Shown here piece after piece: positions 1 to 6,669 of a stretch of 10,407 bases of DNA. The translations under genes and the position numbers were made by a program. Below the pieces are notes generated by a model that had not been told where the DNA came from, did no database searches, and worked only from the letters and a program-made list of their open reading frames with translations. Numbering within the stretch: the first letter of the stretch is position 1; each line of letters starts with the position of its first letter. The DNA lies in NCBI GenBank assembly GCA_036939355.1, contig JALLAP010001833.1:1-10407 (forward strand). The letters run 5' to 3'. The stretch is from Thalassiosira profunda. Lineage: Eukaryota; Bacillariophyta; Thalassiosirophyceae; Thalassiosirales; Thalassiosiraceae.

Positions 1-73
1 CTAGATCCTCGACGACGCCGACCTCCTTCTCCCTTATGCACTGGAGGCAGCAGCAGCCCAACCACTCCGACAT
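1..73 (-). CDS. N-terminus of an SPFH/band-7 (HIR/stomatin-like) membrane protein, cut by the window edge
   Basis: An ATG at 73 on the minus strand opens a frame that runs off the left edge after 24 codons. The visible peptide starts MSEWLGCCCLQCIREKEVG and continues with two valines, Glu, Asp, Leu. A short leader, a cluster of cysteines, then a 'CIREKEVGVVE' run resembles the start of hypersensitive-induced-reaction and stomatin-type proteins. In those families the cysteines are lipidated and the EVGV/I strand begins the band-7 domain on the cytosolic face of a membrane. Only this stub can be seen, so the family call rests on a short motif. It is divergent from the HVA22-like gene, with 282 bp between the two ATGs. 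Another Cys-rich, peripherally anchored protein cannot be excluded. Confidence 0.45.
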   Translation of the reverse strand, partial: MSEWLGCCCLQCIREKEVGVVEDL

Positions 74-355
74 CTTGATGGATATAGTATTGCGTGCTGG
101 CTGAGGCCGCGGCGCTGCTCGCGGGGGCTGGGGGCGCGGATTTGAGACAAGGTCGAGGGGGGCACGTCTCGATAGTGCTAATCAAATCAATAACTTGCTT
201 AACTTGCACATTGCACACCCATAACAACTTACGATAAAACTCGTAGGTATGCATTTAATTACCGCTAAAATCTTTCTGGCAACGGCACAAAAGATCCCCG
301 CCGCCTCCGCCCCAGCGCGCCGTAGCCGTAGCAACCCCTCTGGCCCTCCCAAACC
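74..355. promoter_or_regulatory. Bidirectional promoter/5'UTR region between the SPFH-like and HVA22-like genes
   Basis: These 282 bp separate two divergent ATGs and contain no convincing ORF. The centre (about 180-285) is AT-rich compared with both flanks and contains a 9-bp unit, TAACTTGC plus one base, repeated twice without a gap (191-208). A GC-rich, pyrimidine-rich leader follows (about 295-355), ending AAACC before the plus-strand ATG. No TATA box is placed with confidence. Confidence 0.5.
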
Positions 356-1647
356 ATGAGCGACGACGCCGAGAACAGCCTCTGGGCCACCGTCGGGTGC
401 TCCCTCGCCGTCCTCGCGGCCGCGTCACTTTCCTACACCTTCATCACGCCGAACCGCGGCGTCGATCTCAAGATACATGCCGCGTATGTGATTGCTGCAA
501 TTTGCGCCGTCGCGTTCACCCCGGCGAGCATTGGGAGCTACGTGTTCACGGAGCTGACGGTAACGCTGGTCGGGGCGGTGTATCCCATTTATAGAGCTAC
601 CAAGGCGGTCTGTACTCCTGACGAGTCAGATGACAAAGAGTGGCTCCAGGTGCGTGTGATGCATGCAGCCAGGATTGCATTATGATGCTCGCACACAACT
701 CGCCTCCAACTCACCCTCTTCCCGCAAAACAGTATTGGATGCTGGGAGGAGTCCTCTTCACGCTCACGACGTGGGTCGACGACGTCATCGGGGCCGAGAA
801 GGCCAACGCCGTCTGGCTCGGCAGTTTGCTCTTTATCTTCTTTTGGCTCTACTTTCCCTTGACGTGCGGAGCGCTGATCGTTTATGACAATGTCACCGAG
901 CCGTTTCTTGGACCGCGCCTGCGACCGCTGCAGAAGAAGATGAGCAATTTTATCGTGTACCTGTATCAAACGCTGGCGAATGCGGTGCATCTGTATCTTC
1001 TGTGGATCATCTTCATGTTCTTGCCGGCCGGCCTGAAACGCATCATCGCAGTTGCTACAGGCACTGTGTATCCATTTGTCTGTTCGGTGACTGCGGCGGC
1101 CACGGACGAGATCGAGGATGATACTTACTGTGAGTTGCTGTATGTATGAATACTGCAAATTGTCTGGCATGCTAACTTTTATGCCGTTTCTCTCGCAGGG
1201 CTCACGTATTGGGCGGTGTACGGATGCCTCTTCTTGCTCATGGATCTGTGCGAGACGTGGCTTGGTCGCATTCCTGGATTCTACACCCTTATCATATTTA
1301 GCACGGTGTATCTCATGCTACCAATGTTTCGTGGTGCGGACAAGGTGTTCCGGAAGATGTTGGTGCCGTTGGCCGGTCTGCAGGAGATGCTCCTGCTGCG
1401 CGATTCCATCCAGATTAAGAAGCAGATGCTGAAGGACCTGCCGCCGGACCGGGCCGAGATTGTGAGCAAATCGATTGCCAAGTTTTTCGAGAGTGGATCG
1501 GCAGGAGGCGAGGCCGATCCGGCGGTGCTCAAGAACGAGCTAATGACATCCTGGTCGGCCATCAAGATCCCAAAGATCAAGCTGCCCTTTGGGAAAAAGA
1601 AGGAGAAGGACGAAGGCGGGCCCACTGAGTCGACAAATCTTGTTTAG
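356..1647 (+). CDS. REEP/Yop1/HVA22-like ER membrane-shaping protein with two tandem TB2/DP1/HVA22 units
   Basis: Exons 356-649, 733-1129 and 1199-1647 join into 379 aa. Introns are 83 and 69 nt (donors GTGCGT and GTGAGT); the second has a TGCTAAC branch site at 1170-1176. Known family members are hairpin-forming ER tubule proteins with one copy of the domain signature (YP-Y, an acidic D-D-(K/Q)-W-L stretch, YW). Here it occurs twice. Unit 1 (about residues 72-157) has VYPIYRATKAV, DDKEWLQYW and a hydrophobic pair. Unit 2 (about 207-288) has VYPFVCSV, DDTYWLTYW and a second pair. Additional hydrophobic segments lie at about 8-30, 41-58 and 171-195. The tail (about 300-379) is charged, with basic KIPKIKLPFGKKKEK. 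The joins are fixed by restoring the family signature across both introns. Start context is AAACCATGA. The domain call is strong; membrane topology is inferred. Confidence 0.85.
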
Positions 1648-1985
1648 ATGCCGCTGGGAGTTGTATGCGATGCATTTGGTTGCAAATGTCGGAAGAGCTT
1701 TTGGATAGACGTATAGAGATAGATGTTGAGTGGTGCAGACTGTAAAGGTAATCTGGGTCGTAGAGCATCAGCCCACTCTTGAGAGCTCGGGGATGTGCTG
1801 AGTGCTGAGGTCTGCACACCAAACAAACAACAATCAAACAAAGCCAGAAGAGGGTGTGGTAGGGATTTCCCTCCTTCCCTCCTTCCCTCCCTCCCTCTCT
1901 GCTACTGCCACTTTTCACTGCACCAGCGCCCGACCGCCGCCGCAGCAGCGCCCGAGGCCCCGCCCCCTTGCCCTTGAATAACACG
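1648..1985 (+). promoter_or_regulatory. Intergenic 3'UTR/promoter segment with a CCCT/CCTT tract ahead of PP2A
   Basis: These 338 bp hold the 3'UTR of the HVA22-like gene and the promoter and leader of the PP2A gene. No ORF looks real. The clearest element is a pyrimidine tract at 1867-1900 built from CCCT/CCTT units. Its complement has at least four runs of GGG separated by 1-5 bases, matching the usual G-quadruplex pattern. A TGTAAA sits at about 1740. No AATAAA was found. Confidence 0.45.
1867..1900 (+). repeat. CCCT/CCTT pyrimidine tract, G-quadruplex-capable on the minus strand
   Basis: This is an uninterrupted C/T stretch of imperfect tetranucleotide units 86-119 bp upstream of the PP2A ATG. 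The complement reads as GGG runs with A or AAGGA spacers. It could be a promoter element or simply slippage-prone low-complexity DNA. Confidence 0.6.
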
Positions 1986-3343
1986 ATGCCGAGGCCGGAC
2001 GTCGACCAGCTCGACGAGCAGATAGAGCGACTGCGGGGAGGGGGGACTCTGACGGAAAATGAGGTCAAGGTCCTCTGCGATAAGGTGAGTTGTTTGTGGG
2101 GGTGTGGCTGGTCGTCGACGAGTGCCGATTGGGGGCGCCGACCTTCCCTCGGCTCCTCGCCCCTTGGTCTCACATCATTTTGCTGACTCAACCACACGGC
2201 CGCTGCGATATCGTTGCACAGGCGAAGGAAATATTGCAGGACGAATCCAACGTCCAGCCCGTCTCCGCCCCCGTGACGGTGTGCGGGGACATCCACGGCC
2301 AATTTTACGACCTCGCCGAGCTCTTCCGGATCGGGGGCGCGTGCCCGGAGTCGAATTACCTTTTCATGGGGGACTACGTCGACCGGGGGTACTACTCCCT
2401 CGAGACGGTCACGCTGCTGGTGGCGCTGAAGGTCCGGTACCGGAACCGCATAACGATTTTGAGGGGGAACCACGAGAGCCGGCAGATCACCCAGGTGTAA
2501 GTCCTCGTTATTTGTATGTGATTTCATCCTCGCCTTCATGATTGTCCTTTGATCGATATCCTCATGCGTTGCATCCAACACGTAAAGGTACGGGTTCTAC
2601 GACGAATGCCTGAGAAAATACGGAAACGCCAACGTTTGGAAGCACTTCACGGACACCTTCGATTACCTCCCCATGACGGCCGTCGTGGCCGACCGCATCT
2701 TCTGCCTCCACGGGGGACTTTCCCCCTCCATCGATACTCTGGACCACGCGAGGGACCTGGACCGCGTGCAGGAGGTCCCCCACGAGGGGCCCATGTGCGA
2801 TCTCGTGTGGTCGGATCCCGATGACAGGTGAGTGGTTCCCCACAACATGTGTTGACCCTTTGCCCCATCCACGCTGTGCTAATGCTTTACCTCGTGGACT
2901 TGATTGTCTGGGCGAAGGTGCGGCTGGGGGATCTCGCCACGGGGCGCGGGGTACACCTTCGGGCAGGACATCACGGAGCAATTCACCCACATCAACAACC
3001 TCCACTTCATCGCGCGGGCGCACCAGCTCGTCATGGAGGGGTACCAGTGGCAGCACAACAGAACGGTGGTGACGGTGTTCTCGGCGCCCAACTATTGCTA
3101 CCGATGCGGCAACCAGGCGGCGATTATGGAGGTGGACGACGACGTCGCCAACGTGGACAAGGAGGCGATTCACGACCACATCAAATTGTGAGATCCGGCG
3201 GACTCCCAATTGACCATTCTTTCAGTGCACTTTCTTACTGACGCTGTTGCTGTTTTTCTCGCTTTCACAGCTCTCAATTTGACCCGGCGCCGCGTGATGA
3301 AAGTTGGCATAAGAGCCCACGAACACCTGACTACTTCCTATAA
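1986..3343 (+). CDS. PPP2C: Serine/threonine protein phosphatase 2A catalytic subunit
   Basis: Exons 1986-2084, 2222-2496, 2588-2827, 2918-3187 and 3271-3343 give 318 aa, against 309 in the human enzyme. Introns are 137, 91, 90 and 83 nt, with GTGAGT, GTAAGT, GTGAGT and GTGAGA donors. The metallophosphatase signatures are intact: GDIHG (55-59), GDYVDRG (83-89) and GNHE (115-118). [43 protein letters not shown] and [13 protein letters not shown] follow. The tail ends RTPDYFL, the PP2A-specific peptide whose last Leu is carboxymethylated and which decides B-subunit binding; this separates it from PP4 and PP6. The enzyme removes phosphate from Ser/Thr as part of a scaffold/regulatory-subunit trimer in cytosol and nucleus. 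About nine extra residues lie just before QFDPAPR, at the exon 4/5 junction. A TTG 18 nt upstream is in frame, but the ATG at 1986 is the sensible start. Confidence 0.96.
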
Positions 3344-3712
3344 ATTGCATATGGATACCGATAGTGAGTTGGAATTTGGGGGGAGGAGAGCGATGAAGGG
3401 AACGGGGGATGGATGGATGTGGTGGTGGGAGGGATGGGGGTTCTTGAGGTAGAGGCGCTTGCACTCTGGGGTTAAACGGCGACTCACACACAAGCAATTT
3501 ATTCCGTCTGTCGACGAAATATTGCGGTGCGTGCTGTGGAGAGAGGATGGGAGAGGATGAAGCAGTAGCAATTTGGGGTGAGAACCAGGCAGCTCCAAAC
3601 AGGGTGCATGTTCCATTGGAACTTGGAACGCGTTGATTGCAATAAAATTAACCGGAGGGATTTAATTGTTGTCTTCTGGGAGGACAGTCCGTCCCACCAA
3701 GGCAAGCCTCAA
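3344..3712. other. Convergent intergenic region: 3'UTRs of PP2A (+) and the WASHC3-like gene (-)
   Basis: These 369 bp separate two convergent stops, and I see no gene. On the plus strand a G-rich stretch (3378-3440) contains several GGG to GGGGGG runs. A GTGAGT occurs at 3364, but no paired acceptor is clear. AATAAA at 3641-3646, about 300 nt past the PP2A stop, is the likely PP2A polyadenylation signal. On the minus strand an ATTAAA variant lies about 45 nt past the WASHC3-like stop. Confidence 0.5.
3641..3646 (+). terminator. Candidate AATAAA polyadenylation signal for PP2A
   Basis: This is a canonical hexamer in an AT-rich patch (ATTGCAATAAAATTAA) 298 nt downstream of the PP2A stop. It is the only AATAAA I noticed in the convergent gap. 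A chance match is possible. Confidence 0.4.
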
Positions 3713-4279
3713 TCAAGACTCCGTTTGCACTTCGTTTACACCACCCGCCACACCTTCTGTTTTTTCTTCTGCCACATCGTGACCACTTTCTTCCTCATCT
3801 TCATCTGGAAAGAGGTCCGGCATGCCTGATATCTTGCTCTCTAGCATCGCCATTTGATTCTCTAACACTGACAACTTGTGATCGATCCCCTCGTGAGAGG
3901 CATTCGCATCGGCAACAAATGAATTCAGGAACGCGCTCGTAGTTGATATGTATTGGTGGATTGCATTGCACGCCTCGCTTGCTTCCAGCGGGGGCATCCC
4001 TCCAAACGCTTGCTCTTCTTTTTGGTGCATCGCGGCCAATTGTTCCGACCTTTCGGCATCGCTTTGGTACGGGGCTATAGGGGATGCATCCGAGAGTGTC
4101 GTATTGCTATCAGGAGCACCCTGCTCCTTCGCTGGCCGAGATGGTTCCGCTACAGGCGTGCCCGTCGACTTCTCAGCATCCCCACTGCTGCTTCCAGCTG
4201 CTGCCTGCGACACGACCGACGCCCTGCTTTCGAGCTCTTTTGCCCGGACCGAGGGCAGCGGCGGCAACGACGCACTCAT
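3713..4279 (-). CDS. WASHC3/CCDC53-like coiled-coil protein (candidate WASH complex subunit)
   Basis: A single exon of 188 aa starts from ATG 4279. Residues 1-100 are Ser/Ala/Pro/Glu-rich low complexity. Residues about 105-155 form a predicted coiled coil, ISTTSAFLNSF followed by a heptad pattern ending LESKISGMPDL. From memory, WASHC3/CCDC53 proteins have an aligned segment with FLN-x-F, 35 residues without a gap, then KL-x-S-I-P-x-L. BRK1/HSPC300 of the SCAR/WAVE complex shares the FLNSF half but not the ending. WASH activates Arp2/3 on endosomes. After the coil comes only an acidic tail (EDEEESGHD onward); the conserved C-terminal region of animal WASHC3 is not visible. A 54-codon in-frame extension starts from an ATG at 4441, but it is Pro/Arg/Ala-rich and disfavoured. 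The coiled coil is sure; the complex assignment is moderate. Confidence 0.6.
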   Translation of the reverse strand: MSASLPPLPSVRAKELESRASVVSQAAAGSSSGDAEKSTGTPVAEPSRPAKEQGAPDSNTTLSDASPIAPYQSDAERSEQLAAMHQKEEQAFGGMPPLEASEACNAIHQYISTTSAFLNSFVADANASHEGIDHKLSVLENQMAMLESKISGMPDLFPDEDEEESGHDVAEEKTEGVAGGVNEVQTES

Positions 4280-5059
4280 GAAGATAGGTAATGGAGAGGC
4301 GGAGGGCGCCAACAGGCTGCAGGAGGCAGGGCGAGGAGGAGGCGCGGGGGTAGGTCGGGGCGGCCGGGCCGGGGAAGGTCTTCTTGATGTGTGATGTGCG
4401 GTACGCTCTACAATACCATACCGACAAAAGTACGTACGCACAGTCCCCTTCCTCCGCTCGGCGGCGGCGCTCTCCGGAATCTGGCAAGCGCATGCATTCT
4501 CTAACGGATTGTTCAGTGCTCACTCGATACGATCATCTCGTTGCAGAGGACAGCATAATTGTAAGAATGGAAAGAAGCCGGGGAAATGCTGAGAATCCAA
4601 GCTTCGACAGGTTGAGCTCGCTCTCTGGTTCAGAAAAGCTAGAAAATAGCAAGACTAAAAACCTGTGAAGCTAAGATAGGTAGGTAGCTGGGTGGAATGT
4701 GCGATGAAAATGTCGATGAATTGATTCTGCGCAACTTTCGGAAACCTGCGGAACCAAGGAAAAGAAAGAAAAGAGAAGAAAAAAGGAAAAAGAGGAACAT
4801 AAACACTAGTAGAAGATCAACTCGGAGGACCAAAAAGGAAACAACTGACAAATGGGTCCCATAGAGTGGTTTGACAGTTGAAGGGAGTTTTAGAGGCCTG
4901 TGAGTGCCATGGCAGAGAGGAAGTTACGAAGCTTGAGCTGCTGCGTACAATTTCGTTGATCTCGACTTAAGAAGTTGTAGTGTGTTCGTATCATACGACA
5001 CCTTGTCGATGTCGATCTCACGATCCGCTTTACAGTCCCCTAATCCATCACGCTCCACC
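4280..5059 (-). promoter_or_regulatory. 780-bp gene-poor spacer: promoter of the WASHC3-like gene and 3'UTR of the Cys/His-repeat gene
   Basis: The two flanking minus-strand genes are in tandem. The part next to 4280 is GC-rich (leader and promoter), and the middle (about 4550-4900) becomes AT/purine-rich. A homopurine-like stretch of GGAA/AAAGAAA units spans about 4756-4799. Short ORFs here have compositions unlike the neighbouring genes and no family signal. I found no tRNA or repeat family. Confidence 0.4.
4756..4799. repeat. Purine-rich low-complexity tract
   Basis: The tract is almost entirely A and G (AAGGAAAAGAAAGAAAAG and similar), within the promoter spacer upstream of the WASHC3-like gene. 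It is about 480-520 bp from that gene's ATG. No function is implied. Confidence 0.5.
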
Positions 5060-6368
5060 CTAAATATCATGCACCTGCAACTCGTCGCCTGCCTTTGTCC
5101 CAAGGGCACCGATGGCGACGGCGTCTTCCTCCCTTGCAGGGTACACCGGAGCGCCGAGCGGCAGCTGCATCTGTCCCGGCTGCAATCCCGCCACCTGGCT
5201 CTGCTGGGCCCACATGGCACCGGCGCGGAAGGCATCCCACATCTGCGCCTGGTTCGCGTATCCCCCCTGCGGATTGTTCAGGTACGCCGGGAAGCCCTGC
5301 GGCGCGCCCGGCTTGTCGCTCGTCTCCGGGTACCGAATCGCCTCGCACCACTTGACGACGATCTTGTGCGCGGAGATCAGCGCGAAGAAGGTCTTCGATT
5401 CGTGGATCACGGTGAGGTCGTCGCTCAGCGCCTCGCCCGTGTCCCCGTCGCCGTGCTCGGCGGGGGTGGGCCGTCCGTCGACGTGCTCCTCCTGCCGCTT
5501 CTTCTTCCGCTTCGGCGGCGGGGGCGAGGTTTCCAGGCCGTCCGTCCGGGGCACGAGCTTCACGTACACCGACTGGTACGGCGGCGTGGTGTGGTTGAGG
5601 CTGTTCCGGCAGTGGTCGGTCGTGTAGTTTTTCTCCTTGCACACCTTGCAGATCGGCTCTTCGCGCATGGATCCGTCGGCGGGGCCGCGGCACATCTCCG
5701 GGGTGTCCTGCAGTTCCGCAACCACGGGAATGTCCGCGAAGCCCAGCGTGCCGTCCGGCTTCTTCTCCAGGATCTCGTCCGTGAGCGTGACGACGACGTA
5801 GGCCGTCTGCCAGGGCAGCGCCCGGTGCTCGTCCCGCGACCGGCAGAGCTCGCGGCTGCGATAATTCTTCTTGCACCGAAGGCAAACCGGCAGCTTGCGC
5901 TCGGGAAACGGCACCTCGAACGGCCGGGGGCAGCCCGGCGGATGGACTGTGCATAACCCGCCCTCGGTCTTCTTCTCGGCGGGGGCCACGGGCATCATCC
6001 CGGGCGGGTAGGCGTAGGGAGGCATCATCATGGGAGGTCCGAACGGCTGCGGGAAGGGGAAGCCGTAGCCGTAGGCGGGAGGCGCTCCTCCGGCCGGTGG
6101 CGCCTCGGCCTTGGCATCCTTGGCTTCTTCCTCGGGCTGGCGGCCATCACACATCACATCATCGCATCGACAGCAGAGAGGAGGTTAGCTGCAATCCGTT
6201 GGGGTCAGTTGGGGTGGTTCCCTCACATGCACCGACGAGACGCGCCCATCACATACACCGATCCAGACGAGCCGCCACCGCCACGCTTGCCCACGGCCAC
6301 GCCGCCGCCAAGAGCCGAGGATGCCGACGACAACCCCCGCCCATCAACGCTCGTCTCACCTGGGACAT
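5060..6368 (-). CDS. Unrecognised protein with two CX2CX9CX5H (putative zinc-binding) motifs
   Basis: The preferred model has exon 1 at 6368-6360 (ATG TCC CAG), a 223-nt intron (GTGAGA...GCCAG) and exon 2 at 6136-5060, giving 361 aa that begin MSQPEEEAK. Residues 1-60 are Pro/Met/Tyr-rich. Two units share exact spacing: C88-C91-C101-H107 (CLRCKKNYRSRELCRSRDEH) then LPWQTAYVVVTL, and C166-C169-C179-H185 (CKVCKEKNYTTDHCRNSLNH) then PPYQSVYVKLV. The four Cys/His ligands suggest one Zn per unit. A basic run PKRKKKR (211-217) looks like a nuclear signal. A short SKTFFALISAHKIVVKWCEAI segment and a Gln/Ala/Met-rich tail follow. I know no function; similar repeats may exist in diatoms, but that is a vague memory. 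The unspliced alternative starts at ATG 6154 (MCDGRQPEEE). The reading frame is certain; the first exon is inferred. Confidence 0.75.
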
Positions 6369-6669
6369 CGTTTTAGCACTAAACCGAGGCTATTAGCAGC
6401 CAATCATGGGCGATTTGTGGCTAAATGAGCCGTTGTGGAGGCAAAAAATAAGTAGACCCCTTCTAGGAACGGGGGGTCAAGCTTACCTCGGTTAGGAGCA
6501 TTACTATCGCTTCTTCTTGTTATCTACAGTAACAATCTCAATCTATTTCATCCTGAGGGTGTCATTTCCGAGTGGATTTTGCAAAACTTAGCATCGACCC
6601 CCTCCAGCCGCTCGGGCCGTCCATTTTTCCCACCGAACGCACGTCACGAACGAGGGCGGCAACTGAACC
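6369..6669. promoter_or_regulatory. Bidirectional promoter between the Cys/His-repeat gene and Sec62
   Basis: The two ATGs are 301 bp apart. CCTCGGTTTAG (minus strand, 6389-6379) and CCTCGGTTAG (plus strand, 6486-6495) place almost the same word in sense orientation ahead of each gene, forming an inverted pair. Between them lie a CCAAT (about 6400-6404) and a GC-rich dyad, GACCCC (6455-6460) and GGGGTC (6473-6478), enclosing TTCTAGGAA. The Sec62 leader ends in ACCATGG, a good initiation context. Confidence 0.5.

Noticed and set aside
322..335. GTAGCC-GT-AGCAAC, an exact match to the RFX X-box pattern, 20 bp upstream of the HVA22-like ATG
   Set aside because: RFX factors are known mainly from animals, fungi and amoebae, the gene is not ciliary, and the nearby IFT38-like promoter shows no such site, so it is probably chance.
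1577..2581. 334-codon minus-strand frame across the HVA22/PP2A spacer and PP2A exon 2
   Set aside because: It is antisense to conserved PP2A coding sequence and crosses a low-complexity tract. It has no recognisable domain.
4280..4441. 54-codon N-terminal extension of the WASHC3-like protein
   Set aside because: The extension is Pro/Arg/Ala-rich, typical of translated GC-rich leader. The internal ATG at 4279 gives a protein of sensible composition.
4384..4668. 94-codon plus-strand frame in the 780-bp spacer
   Set aside because: The composition is random-looking, there is no domain, and it sits in the promoter of the minus-strand WASHC3-like gene.
4982..5956. A 324-codon plus-strand frame and a 295-codon minus-strand frame overlapping the Cys/His-repeat gene
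   Set aside because: These are long open frames caused by the GC-rich third positions of the real minus-strand gene. They are Arg/Pro/Ala-rich, with no motif.
6137..6359. Box C/D snoRNA in the 223-nt intron of the Cys/His-repeat gene
   Set aside because: Several GTGATG and one CTGA occur, but no proper RTGATGA C box pairs with a D box at the expected distance.
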